NCBI GenBank assembly: GCA_004102785.1 | Contig: SCEJ01000036.1 | Span: 1-32,999 of the forward strand | DNA: 32,999 bases | Origin: Muribaculaceae bacterium Isolate-013 (NCI) | GTDB lineage: Bacteria; Bacteroidota; Bacteroidia; Bacteroidales; Muribaculaceae | Direction of reading: 5' to 3' | In this document: in pieces, positions 23,860 through 32,060 of the stretch | Layout: each line of letters begins with the position of its first letter | Position numbering within the stretch: position 1 is the first letter of the stretch | Notes under the pieces: generated by a model | The model's input: only the letters and a program-made list of their open reading frames with translations | Database searches by the model: none | What the model was told of the DNA's origin: nothing | Program-made: the position numbers and the translations under genes

Positions 23860-26310
23860 TCACGATAAGGTGATTACCGTGATGCCGGCGCCGCCGAAGC
23901 GCACATCCTCGTCGCGGTACGACTCCACTCCGGGCACCGTGTCGAGATACTGGCGGATGGCCTGGCGCAGAGCGCCGGTGCCGGTGCCGTGCAGCACACG
24001 CACCTGCCCCTGCGAGAACTGGATTGCATCGTCAAGGAAATAGGTCACGGCCTGGATTGCCTCGTCGGCACGCATACCGCGCACATCAATCTCGCGCGAG
24101 AACTCGAGCTGACGGTCACGCATGGAATTGACCGTGGAAGCCGATACGAACGAGGCACCCTCCCTGGCTCCCGACGAAGGCTGCTGGAGCGTGCGCTGCA
24201 GGCGCTGAAGCTTCACCTGGGTCTTGAGCATTCCGAAAGCCACAGTGGCGTTCTTCCCTGAAATTTCCAGTATCTTGCCCGGTGTGCCCTGGCCGTCGAG
24301 TTTTACGGTATCGCCCACGGCCAGAGGCTTCTGCGCATCGGCCGGTTTCTTTTCCGGCTCTTTATGGCGTGCCTTCGGAGCCTTGCGCAGCAGGCGGTTG
24401 TCAGACGCTTTATCCTTCAGAATATCGGCTTTCTCATGTTGCAGGGCCAGGCGGGCAGCCTGCGTGCGCTCGCGGTCGGCCTGCGACTCGCGTATCTCGC
24501 GGATGGCGCGCTCTATCGAGGCATTCGAACCGTCGAGTATCTTCCTGGCCTCCTCCTTTGCCTCGGCGAGAATCTCGCGACGGTGCTGCCGCAGGGTCTC
24601 CGCATCATTCTCATACCGCGCAAGGGTCTCTTCGAGCTTCTTCTCTTTCTGACGTATCGCCTGGCGCTTGTTCTCCCAGTAACGGCGGTCGCGGGCAATG
24701 TCAAGCAGATAGCGGTCCATGTTCACATAATCACTTCCGGCAATCTCCTCGGCATCAGCCAGCACATCGGCAGGGAGGCCTGTCTTGCGGGCAATCTCCA
24801 GTGCGAACGAGCTGCCCGGCGAACCGATGGAGAGACGGAACAGCGGACGCATCTGCTGCCTGTCATAGAGCATCGAGCCGTTAACGAGCCCCTCCGTCTC
24901 ATCGGCCAGGTGTTTCAGATTCTGGTAATGTGTGGTAATCACGCCCCACATCCCCTTTTCATTGAACACCTTGAGTATCGCCTGGGCTATGGCGCCGCCG
25001 ATCTGAGGCTCGGTGCCGCCGCCGAACTCATCGACAAGCACCAGCGATGTGCGGCGTCCGTGGCGAAGGAATTCCCTCATGTTGCGCAGGTGAGAGGAGT
25101 AGGTCGAAAGGTCGTTCTCTATCGACTGGTCATCGCCGATGTCAATAAAAATGTCATCGAACACCCCCATGTGTGAATTCTCGTAGACCGGAGGCAGCAT
25201 ACCGCACTGGAGCATATACTGGAGCGCCCCCACGGTTTTGAGGCACACAGACTTGCCCCCGGCATTGGGCCCGGAAATCACCAGCAGGCGCTTCGAGGGG
25301 GTAAGGATGATGTCGAGCGGCACCACCTCCTGTCCTTTCCGCGCAAGCGACTCCAGAAGCACCGGATGCACGGCATGGTAAAGTTCCAGTTCAGGCTTTT
25401 CAGAAAGATGCGGCAGCACGCCGCCGGTACGGTCGGCGTATAGAGCTTTGGCATGAATGAAATCAAGGCGCCCCATCACGGCGCAGCAGCCGAGCACAGA
25501 CTCGATTTCGGGTCGCAGCTCTGCCGTCAGCTCCGCAAGAATCCGGAGCACCTCGCGCCGCTCTTCGATTTCAAGCTCGCGCGAACGGTTGTTGACTTCG
25601 ACCACCTCAGCCGGCTCGATATAAAATGTCTTTCCGGAGGCCGACTCGTCATGCACGATACCCGAGATTCGTCTCTTGTTCATCGGCGACACCGGAAGCA
25701 CCAGGCGCCCGTCGCGCACAGAAGGCGCGGCATCAGGCTCAAGATAGCCGTCGGCCACAGCCCGCGCCATCACGCGGCGCATTATCGAGTTGACCGTGCC
25801 GGAGATGCGGGCCAGCTCGGAGCGGATGCGCGAAAGTTCGGCCGAGGCATTGTCGCGCACATTGCCGCCCTCGTCAAGCACACGGTCTATGGCCCGTGTC
25901 ACTTCCGGGAAAGGGTGCAGCTCCGCTGCCTCGGCACACAGCGCCGGACACGTCGTGGCGCCATCCTCGCCATATGTGGATTTCAGGAATGAACAGGCTT
26001 CGGCCACGGCGCCCAGTGTGCGGCGCACCTGGCGGAACTCCTCAGCCGGGATTACCGCGCCCTGCACCCTGGCGCGCCTTAGCACCGGCTCGATGTCATG
26101 AAGGCCGCCCAAAGGGAAATCGTTCCCGGCAGCCGACAGGGCAAGCATCTCGGCCGTGGCGTCAAGCGCATGCGATATGGCATTGTAGTCTGTAAGGAAG
26201 CCCATCAGCGGCACCTCGCGGCGCCCTGCCGATGATACACAGAGCGCTGCGAGACGCTCTCTCACAGGCTCGAATCCAATCTTTCGTTCGTATGTTTCGG
26301 GGTAAATCAA
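23860..26310 (-). CDS. mutS2: Endonuclease MutS2
   Basis: An 816-residue MutS-family ATPase without the mismatch-recognition domain. Walker A is SGPNAGGKSVCLKT, and VLVDEFGGGTEP is the Walker B region. A long charged coiled-coil follows. The C-terminal Smr nuclease domain has IDVRGMRADEAIQ and LHGTGTGALR. MutS2 acts on recombination intermediates or, in some bacteria, rescues collided ribosomes. The start is a TTG at 26310, giving MIYPETYERKIGF, the usual Bacteroidetes N-terminus. The earlier in-frame TTG (26364) lies within the promoter and cannot be used. Confidence 0.93.
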   Translation of the reverse strand: MIYPETYERKIGFEPVRERLAALCVSSAGRREVPLMGFLTDYNAISHALDATAEMLALSAAGNDFPLGGLHDIEPVLRRARVQGAVIPAEEFRQVRRTLGAVAEACSFLKSTYGEDGATTCPALCAEAAELHPFPEVTRAIDRVLDEGGNVRDNASAELSRIRSELARISGTVNSIMRRVMARAVADGYLEPDAAPSVRDGRLVLPVSPMNKRRISGIVHDESASGKTFYIEPAEVVEVNNRSRELEIEERREVLRILAELTAELRPEIESVLGCCAVMGRLDFIHAKALYADRTGGVLPHLSEKPELELYHAVHPVLLESLARKGQEVVPLDIILTPSKRLLVISGPNAGGKSVCLKTVGALQYMLQCGMLPPVYENSHMGVFDDIFIDIGDDQSIENDLSTYSSHLRNMREFLRHGRRTSLVLVDEFGGGTEPQIGGAIAQAILKVFNEKGMWGVITTHYQNLKHLADETEGLVNGSMLYDRQQMRPLFRLSIGSPGSSFALEIARKTGLPADVLADAEEIAGSDYVNMDRYLLDIARDRRYWENKRQAIRQKEKKLEETLARYENDAETLRQHRREILAEAKEEARKILDGSNASIERAIREIRESQADRERTQAARLALQHEKADILKDKASDNRLLRKAPKARHKEPEKKPADAQKPLAVGDTVKLDGQGTPGKILEISGKNATVAFGMLKTQVKLQRLQRTLQQPSSGAREGASFVSASTVNSMRDRQLEFSREIDVRGMRADEAIQAVTYFLDDAIQFSQGQVRVLHGTGTGALRQAIRQYLDTVPGVESYRDEDVRFGGAGITVITLS

Positions 26311-26333
26311 TTCAAGTCGTTTTTTTCGGACTA

Positions 26334-26365
26334 CAAAATTAATACCATTCTCCGAATCACGCAAC
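26334..26365 (-). promoter_or_regulatory. mutS2 promoter
   Basis: On the minus strand GTTG (26362-26365), 20 bp, TAATTTTG (26334-26341). It places transcription start near 26327, which decides the translational start in favour of TTG 26310. Confidence 0.7.
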
Positions 26366-26441
26366 TATTTGAGACGACGGTTTGTTATATAATCAAAACA
26401 TCAATAAAACAAATAAAAAAGTTTCACTTAAATAATCAATT

Positions 26442-27008
26442 ATGAAAGCCTTGTCATTAAACTTCTGGGGACAGACCAAAGCTTGGTGGGTAGTCCTCGT
26501 CGTAGGGATTCTGTTCGTTATCGGCGGCTTCTGCTACTGGTTCTGGCCGGTTGCCGGATTTGCCATCGCATCACAGATTTTCGGATGGCTGCTGATTCTG
26601 GCCGGCATCGTGCAGCTATGTGTCTCCGCCGGCATAAACCGGCCCCGCGGATGGGGGTGGTGGATTGCCGGAGGCGTGATTGACATGTTCGTAGGCTTCT
26701 GCCTGGTGCGCAGCATCATGCTTTCGGAGATTGTATTCCCTTATTTCCTTGCCATTGTATTCATTTTCTGGGGCATAGCCAATATCATAGCCTCATGCGG
26801 AGGCGGCCGCCGCAACCGCTACTGGTGGCTCTACCTTATCAACGGCGTGCTCCTGATGATTATCGGATTCTTCTTCCTTGAAGCCGGCTACGCACAAAAC
26901 ATGATGATGGTAAGCTTCCTCACAGCTCTGGCCTTCATCTACTGGGGATTCACCCTGGCAATGGCCTCGTACGACATGAAGCCTCTGCCCCGCGACACCG
27001 ACGAATAA
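26442..27008 (+). CDS. DUF308/HdeD-like membrane protein
   Basis: A 188-residue protein with about six hydrophobic segments arranged as repeated pairs (WWVVLVVGILFVIGGF; FGWLLILAGIVQL; WWIAGGVIDMFVGF; FLAIVFIFWGIANII; LYLINGVLLMIIGFFF; FLTALAFIYWGF). This is the HdeD/DUF308 pattern. E. coli HdeD is linked to acid resistance; function in Bacteroidales is not known. It is a single gene followed by a strong terminator. Confidence 0.85.
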   Translation: MKALSLNFWGQTKAWWVVLVVGILFVIGGFCYWFWPVAGFAIASQIFGWLLILAGIVQLCVSAGINRPRGWGWWIAGGVIDMFVGFCLVRSIMLSEIVFPYFLAIVFIFWGIANIIASCGGGRRNRYWWLYLINGVLLMIIGFFFLEAGYAQNMMMVSFLTALAFIYWGFTLAMASYDMKPLPRDTDE

Positions 27009-27044
27009 CACCCCCCGCCGCAGGGCGTAAGGCTCACATGACAC

Positions 27045-27085
27045 AAAGGCGCGGCACCGCATGGCGGGCACCGCGCCTTTTTTTT
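27045..27085 (+). terminator. Rho-independent terminator after the HdeD-like gene
   Basis: Arms AAAGGCGCGG (27045-27054) and CCGCGCCTTT (27071-27080) with a T-run from 27078 to 27085. The following bases to 27314 hold only the leader of the next gene. Confidence 0.9.
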
Positions 27086-27140
27086 GCAGTCTATTGCGTT
27101 AAAAAACATGCAGAATGCACCTGAAATGGAATTTTGTTTG

Positions 27141-27148
27141 TATTTTTG
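27141..27148 (+). promoter_or_regulatory. -7 element upstream of the Trp/Gly-rich protein gene
   Basis: TATTTTTG fits TAnnTTTG but lacks a -33 partner at the usual 20 bp. It would imply a leader of about 160 nt. Confidence 0.4.
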
Positions 27149-27314
27149 CAAATCATAGTCAGCCGCACGTATTTATTTTGAACGTTATACTGCTATGCGC
27201 TAAACCATCAGCCATTTCCGGTGTCTATACAATAGATAATTGCAACCAGGCCATCCTAATGCATGTCTACTATCCGGCAACAGGATGGCATTCAACATAA
27301 CAGGTGAGTACAAT

Positions 27315-28553
27315 ATGAAACGAAATCCCTTTTACGCCCGAATATCGTCGCTGGCTCTCGCAGCCGTGCTGACCTCCGTGACGGCTTCCGCCCAGGGGTA
27401 TTACGACGATGACATATATTTCGACCCCTCGAAAGCAAAAAAAGAGCAGCCCGCGCAAAAGAAACAGCCTGCGCAGCAACAGGCGGCACAGCAACCCACG
27501 CAATTCTATTATGACGGAGCCAGCTATGTGCCCTGGACGGGAGCAGGCGACTTCCAGGCCGCCGACTCCTACGCCCCCGCCGGCACCTCAACCCGCGACG
27601 TAGACGAATACAACCGCCATTACGCCGGCTCCGACCTCCCGGCTGACTCCATCTCGCTCGAACAGTTCGAGGAGATGTCGGCCTCGATGTCGAACACCCG
27701 CAACCTCGCCCGATTCCACAACTCTGACGCCGCACGCCAGGCTTATGCCGACGGCGACGCCGATGGATATTATGCCGACGCGCAGGGGTATTACGACCGG
27801 GGATACAATGCCGGATACAACGCCGGACTCTCCAGTTCAGCCACCACAGTGAACCTCACCGTAGGCTCATGCTGGCCATACTACGGATATAACTCATGGC
27901 GCTGGCCATACTACACCTCCTGGGGATGGAACTCATGGTACAACCCATATTACAGTTGGACATGGGCACCCTCCTGGGATTGGGGTTGGGGCTGGGCTCC
28001 GGCATGGTCGTGGGGATGGGGTCCGTCCTGGAGCTGGGGATGGGGTCCATCCTGGGGTTGGGGCGGCGCATGGGTCTGGGCTCCTCCGCGCTACTATAAC
28101 AACCCTCCCGGGGCCACACGTCCCAACCGCCCGATGGGCAACGGCTCCTACGCCAACCGTCCCGGAGCATGGGGAGGCTCCACACGCGGCTCGATAGCTA
28201 ACTCCAACGGCCGTCGCCCCTCCAACGGTTCTAACGCCACAGCAGGCACTTCGCGCCCGGGATACAGCGCGCCAATCGGACGCCCCTCCACCGCAGGCTC
28301 TTCCTCCGGTACATACTCACGCGGTCGCGCCGGCTACACCACCCCCTCCACCGGCACATCCAACTCCCGCAACACCTACACAACTCCATCCAACAATTCA
28401 AGCCGTCCGACGTATAACAACAACTCAAACGGCTACTCCCGCGGACGCTCTTCCTCATCGGGCAGCTATTCGTCGGGCCGTTCGTCAGGCGGATTCTCCG
28501 GCGGTGGCGCCACCCGCTCATCAGGTGGTGGCGGCGGTCGCCGCGGTCGCTGA
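27315..28553 (+). CDS. Exported Trp/Gly/Ser-rich low-complexity protein
   Basis: A 412-residue protein of no recognised family. It starts with a signal peptide (MKRNPFYARISSLALAAVLT, cleavage near ASA-Q26). A Q/P-rich stretch (about 44-62) and a Gly/Tyr stretch (about 145-170) follow. A Trp-rich block (187-257) has WGW and WAPSW-type repeats, encoded by 24-bp tandem repeats. A long Ser/Gly/Asn/Thr tail ends in RRGR. A surface or periplasmic matrix protein is plausible. The start is the ATG that gives the signal peptide. The OmpP1/FadL-type gene begins 57 bp later and is probably co-transcribed. Confidence 0.8.
   Translation: MKRNPFYARISSLALAAVLTSVTASAQGYYDDDIYFDPSKAKKEQPAQKKQPAQQQAAQQPTQFYYDGASYVPWTGAGDFQAADSYAPAGTSTRDVDEYNRHYAGSDLPADSISLEQFEEMSASMSNTRNLARFHNSDAARQAYADGDADGYYADAQGYYDRGYNAGYNAGLSSSATTVNLTVGSCWPYYGYNSWRWPYYTSWGWNSWYNPYYSWTWAPSWDWGWGWAPAWSWGWGPSWSWGWGPSWGWGGAWVWAPPRYYNNPPGATRPNRPMGNGSYANRPGAWGGSTRGSIANSNGRRPSNGSNATAGTSRPGYSAPIGRPSTAGSSSGTYSRGRAGYTTPSTGTSNSRNTYTTPSNNSSRPTYNNNSNGYSRGRSSSSGSYSSGRSSGGFSGGGATRSSGGGGGRRGR
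27976..27996 (+). other. G-quadruplex motif in coding strand
   Basis: Four G-runs of 3, 4, 4 and 3 with loops ATT, TT and CT, within the Trp-rich coding region. This fits the canonical pattern G3+N1-7. Confidence 0.7.
28011..28058 (+). repeat. 24-bp tandem repeats encoding WGWGPS units
   Basis: The unit that begins TGGGGATGGGGTCC at 28011 recurs at 28035, with a period of 24 bp, and each unit encodes WGWGPSWx. Upstream copies are degenerate. Such repeats can expand or contract by slippage. Confidence 0.7.
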
Positions 28554-28610
28554 TTCCCGCCCATTCGCTCCCCTCCCCCACTCTTGTCAACCTCTTAACT
28601 ATCCGGAACA

Positions 28611-30254
28611 ATGAAGAAAGCTATCATACTGGCAGCGGCAACTCTCGCCTTGCCGGCGGCAATACAGGCCCAGTCGGCAATCGATGCCTACAACATATCA
28701 ACCGGCGAACTGCGCGGCACCGCGCGCTTCATGTCAATGGCCGGGGCCTTCACCGCTCTCGGCGGCGACCTCTCCACGCTCAACCAGAACCCCGCAGGTA
28801 TAGGCGTGTACCGCGGCAGCGACATCGGTTTCACGCTCGACATCAATATGATGAACAGCAAGACCTCCGGCATTGGCTCACCGTTCGCACGCTCGCAGAC
28901 CCACGCCGACGTCAACAACTTCGGATATGTGGGCACATACAACCTGGGCGGCTCCACACCGCTGACATTCTCGTGGGGCGCCTCCTACTCGCGGGTGGCA
29001 TCATTCCAGCGCCGTTACCAGGGAGCCGGGATGTCGATGGGCACATCACTGTCGAACTACATCACGACCTTCACCGACGGCATCGACCCGTCATGGCTCC
29101 AGTTCGGCGAAGGATACAACCCCTACCAGGAGCGCTCCAACAACGCCGCCCCCTGGCTCAGTATCCTGGCCTATAACTCCGGAATGATAACCCCCGTGTC
29201 GGCAATCTCCGACGAAGGGCTGCCATATGAGACAAGCATCTACGACGGCCTCTGGCAATATCCCGTGGACGGTCAGCCGCAGATCACCCCCACATCGGGC
29301 TCGGCGGCGATGAGCGTTCATGAGCAGGGATACGTCGACGAGTATGCCATCGACTTCGGCGGCTCCGTAGCCAACGTGTTCTACTGGGGTATCGGCCTGG
29401 GCATAACCGACCTCTCACTCACACAGAACTCATACTACGAAGAGAACCTTCAGAACGCCAATGTACCCGCCAACGCCGCCACCGGCATCGAGGAGGGTAA
29501 CGGCGGCTTCGGCCTGGCCAACTGGCGCCACACCTCCGGCACGGGCTTTAACGCCAAATTCGGCGTCATACTCAAGCCGGTCAACGAGCTGCGCATCGGT
29601 CTGGCTGTGCATACCCCCACATACTGGTCGGTGACCACCAACTATCAGGGCGACACCGATTTCAACTACTCCTCCGGAGTGAAAGGGAGCGAGCACACCG
29701 ACGAGGCCGCCTACGACTGGCGTCTGAATTCCCCCTGGAAACTCACCGCCGGTATAGCCGGTGTAATCGGCGGCCGCGGCATTCTGTCGGTCGACTACGA
29801 ATATCAGGCTTTCGGCGACATGAAGACAAAGGATGCCGGAGGCTATGAATACGACTACTACACCGACGACGTCAAAAACTATTTCAAATCGTCGAACATG
29901 CTGCGTATCGGCGGAGAATTCCGCGTGACACCCAACTTCAGCGTGCGCGCCGGCTACGCCTACCAGACCACCAACGTGAAAGACGACGTGAAAAACTCAA
30001 ACGTGGAGGTATACACCGCCGGAACCAACCCGGCCTATACCCTCGACTCCGACACGCAGTATATCACCTGCGGCCTGGGCTACCGAATCTCGGGCTTCTA
30101 CATCGACGCCGCTTACGTGCACAAACACCGCTCCTCGACCTACCACGCCTTCTCCTCGTTCAAAGACTACGACGGCTTCTGGTATGACGCTCCGCAGGCC
30201 AAAGTGACTGACAACAATTCGCAGGTTGTGCTCACTGTCGGCTATAAATTCTGA
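28611..30254 (+). CDS. OmpP1/FadL/TodX-type outer-membrane transport protein
   Basis: A 547-residue beta-barrel protein. A signal peptide (MKKAIILAAATLALPAAIQA) precedes GTARFMSMAGAFTALGGDLSTLNQNPAGIGVYRGSDIG, the conserved N-terminal hatch-like motif of the FadL-like family in Bacteroidetes. Alternating strand segments continue to the C-terminal LTVGYKF, the barrel insertion signal. These proteins pass hydrophobic compounds, but the cargo is unknown. It follows the Trp-rich protein gene by 57 bp and ends at a strong terminator. Confidence 0.88.
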   Translation: MKKAIILAAATLALPAAIQAQSAIDAYNISTGELRGTARFMSMAGAFTALGGDLSTLNQNPAGIGVYRGSDIGFTLDINMMNSKTSGIGSPFARSQTHADVNNFGYVGTYNLGGSTPLTFSWGASYSRVASFQRRYQGAGMSMGTSLSNYITTFTDGIDPSWLQFGEGYNPYQERSNNAAPWLSILAYNSGMITPVSAISDEGLPYETSIYDGLWQYPVDGQPQITPTSGSAAMSVHEQGYVDEYAIDFGGSVANVFYWGIGLGITDLSLTQNSYYEENLQNANVPANAATGIEEGNGGFGLANWRHTSGTGFNAKFGVILKPVNELRIGLAVHTPTYWSVTTNYQGDTDFNYSSGVKGSEHTDEAAYDWRLNSPWKLTAGIAGVIGGRGILSVDYEYQAFGDMKTKDAGGYEYDYYTDDVKNYFKSSNMLRIGGEFRVTPNFSVRAGYAYQTTNVKDDVKNSNVEVYTAGTNPAYTLDSDTQYITCGLGYRISGFYIDAAYVHKHRSSTYHAFSSFKDYDGFWYDAPQAKVTDNNSQVVLTVGYKF

Positions 30255-30295
30255 CCACAGTACGTCTCTGTTAAGAAATTTTAACTATCAACATA

Positions 30296-30328
30296 AAAAC
30301 GCCCTCCGGTGCATCCTGAGGGCGTTTT
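30296..30328 (+). terminator. Rho-independent terminator after the OmpP1-like gene
   Basis: Arms AAAACGCCCTC (30296-30306) and GAGGGCGTTTT (30318-30328) form an 11-bp stem with an 11-nt loop and end in TTTT. Confidence 0.9.
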
Positions 30329-30383
30329 CGTCGTTTAAAAGGCCTTAAAATACTGATAATCACCGATGCGACATCGAACAAAA

Positions 30384-30415
30384 TTTGGCCGTCACATGTT
30401 TTTTTCATAACTTTG
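30384..30415 (+). promoter_or_regulatory. Promoter of the thioredoxin-fold gene
   Basis: TTTG (30384-30387), 20 bp, TAACTTTG (30408-30415). This is a full match to the Bacteroidetes consensus. The start codon is 193 bp away, so the transcript has a long leader. Confidence 0.8.
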
Positions 30416-30421
30416 CACCAG

Positions 30422-30608
30422 AAATGATGCAGTAAAGCCGCACGCAGAGGCGTGGCGGCAGCCGAAAATCGGCAAGGAATCCGGCCTCCGCCCGGCCCGC
30501 GGCATCGAACTCATAATTTGAAGCAGCAGCCCGGCAGAGCCGATAACCCGCGGCGTGTCCGCCCCATCAGGTTAGCGATTCCTTATTCTCGAATTTCAAC
30601 TTTTTGTA
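30422..30608 (+). other. Long GC-rich structured leader, or an unannotated RNA
   Basis: At least four hairpins can be seen: GCCGCACGC/GCGTGGCGGC (30437-30456, one bulged G), GCCGA-AAA-TCGGC, CGGC-AGA-GCCG and GCGG-CGTGT-CCGC. The region has no ORF and is more GC-rich than the flanking intergenic DNA. It matches no RNA family I can name (not the RNase P, SRP or cobalamin patterns). It may be a leader or a free small RNA. Confidence 0.45.
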
Positions 30609-31106
30609 ATGAAGAAAACAATGTTATGCATTGTGAGCTTCGCCCTTATGCTTGTTTCCCTCTCGGCCTCTGTTGACAAAGACCGTGACGCGCAGATAGG
30701 CCACACCGCACCCACCTTGGTGGTGGAGCGCAACGGCTCTGCGGCATCTCTCCAGCAGATGCGGGGCAAGAGAGTGATTCTTTCGTTCTGGTCGGCCGCC
30801 GACGCTCAGTCGCGAATGGAGCAGAACCGAATCGATGCCATGGCCCGCAAGGCCGCCTCTCTGCATAAGGACGTTGAAGTGTTGTCAGTCAACTTCGACC
30901 GCTCGGAGCGGCTGATGGACGAAATCGTAAGCTACGACAACCTTGACCCTTCCTCACAATTTCACGTCGGCACACCCGACGATGCCGCTGCCGTCCGCGA
31001 CGCGTTTCAACTTCACAACGGTCTTCGTACCTTTATCATTGACGAGCAGGGCAAAATAATCTGCGCCGACCCCACCGAGGCACAGCTCCTCGAAGCTCTT
31101 GGCTAA
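30609..31106 (+). CDS. Exported thioredoxin-fold protein lacking catalytic cysteines
   Basis: A 165-residue protein with a signal peptide (about 1-20). The thioredoxin/TlpA-like frame is recognisable: HTAPTLVVERNGSAASLQQMRGKRVILSFWSAAD, then VLSVNFDRSERLMDE and LRTFIIDEQGKII. The active-site CxxC after FW is replaced by SAAD (62-65), and the cis-proline before the TFIID strand is also missing. The only cysteines are C7 (signal peptide) and C152. It therefore cannot be an ordinary thiol oxidoreductase; a binding or scaffold role is possible. It has its own strong promoter and long leader. Confidence 0.75.
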   Translation: MKKTMLCIVSFALMLVSLSASVDKDRDAQIGHTAPTLVVERNGSAASLQQMRGKRVILSFWSAADAQSRMEQNRIDAMARKAASLHKDVEVLSVNFDRSERLMDEIVSYDNLDPSSQFHVGTPDDAAAVRDAFQLHNGLRTFIIDEQGKIICADPTEAQLLEALG

Positions 31107-31138
31107 GATTTCTTTTAAATTATTACGCTACACTACAC

Positions 31139-31178
31139 AAATGGCACGGCCACTCTGCGGCAGTGCCATTTCGTTTTA
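31139..31178. terminator. Bidirectional terminator hairpin
   Basis: Arms AAATGGCAC (31139-31147) and GTGCCATTT (31163-31171) followed by TCGTTTTA. It lies between the convergent thioredoxin-fold gene and the M15 peptidase gene. Confidence 0.75.
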
Positions 31179-31189
31179 TACCATGTGGA

Positions 31190-32028
31190 TTACCGCATGG
31201 AGGCGAAACGGAGAATCTCCGGACGGAACTCGAAGTGCATCGTGTCATAGTGATACCATGCCCCGCCCCATATAAAGCCGTGGCGCCTGAATATCTCCAC
31301 GAGTTCGTGCGGTATACGGTTGGCATATGAAATGCGGTCGGTCTCGGCAGCCCCGGGGTTCTTCCACAGCCAGTAGTCGGAGTGTTCCACGCCGACATCA
31401 AACGCAATGCCATAGGAATGTGCGCTCTGGCGCCTGGCGCACCGCACCGCACCGCACGCCAGTAGAATGTGCCACTGCTCTTGAGATATTTACGCAGCTC
31501 CGGACGTGCCGAAAGCTCCGCGGCGACAGCCCGCAGCGAATCTGCGGCACCATTGACTGAGGTGAATTTCACCGTCTGGCCGAACCACGGCACATCCACA
31601 AGATGCCCGCGCACCTCGCCTGCCGAAGCGCCATACATCTTCTTGAACAGAGCCTCGCAGCGCGAGCGCCCGGCATCGGCGAGATATTCCGGCGGAGTCT
31701 GCTCACGGTATACCATCGAGAACATATCCTCCGGGTCGCTTTCGTCGAGCATCGTGACAAAGTCTTTTTCATGGCCGTCGTCGTAGAGAATCGCGGTGCC
31801 GTCGGCCATCAGAAGGGAGTCGCCTGAATAACCTTTTATCCAGTCGGGATACGAGGCAAGAAGCGCACGCACCCCGGCGGGCACACTGTCGGCTCGCACA
31901 TCTTCCGAAGACACCTCAGCGGCCACAGAGTCTGTCGCGGGCTCAGCTCCTGAACAGCTCCCGTTGCTACGCGAACATCCGGCAGCCACAAGCGCCACAA
32001 GCGCCGCGGCTCCAACAAGCTTTTTCAT
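31190..32028 (-). pseudogene. M15-type (VanY/DD-carboxypeptidase-like) lipoprotein peptidase, frameshifted
   Basis: A secreted cell-wall peptidase whose reading frame is broken. The N-terminal half starts at ATG 32028 with a lipoprotein signal (LVAAGC) and continues to TFYWRAVRCG. The C-terminal half is in another frame and holds the zinc-site motifs SAHSYGIAFD (H and D) and MHFEFRPE (H). Removing 5 nt restores one frame of 277 residues through both parts. The break is at (GTGCG)4 on the minus strand (31438-31457), a pentanucleotide repeat that slips easily. Unbroken frame if the copy number is a multiple of three. It may be phase-variable, a fresh mutation or an assembly error. The YARHG gene lies 32 bp upstream. 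Confidence 0.8.
31438..31457 (-). repeat. (GTGCG)4 pentanucleotide tandem repeat at the frameshift
   Basis: Four exact copies of GTGCG (CGCAC on the plus strand) occur inside the M15 gene, just upstream of the codons for the first zinc ligands. Three copies would restore the frame. Confidence 0.9.
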
Positions 32029-32060
32029 AAGCAATTGTTCACTATATCTCAGACAACCTT

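Noticed and set aside
26311-26364. Longer mutS2 reading frame starting at a TTG at 26364
   Set aside because: It lies inside the -33 element of a good promoter, so it could not be in the transcript; the shorter start also matches the family N-terminus.
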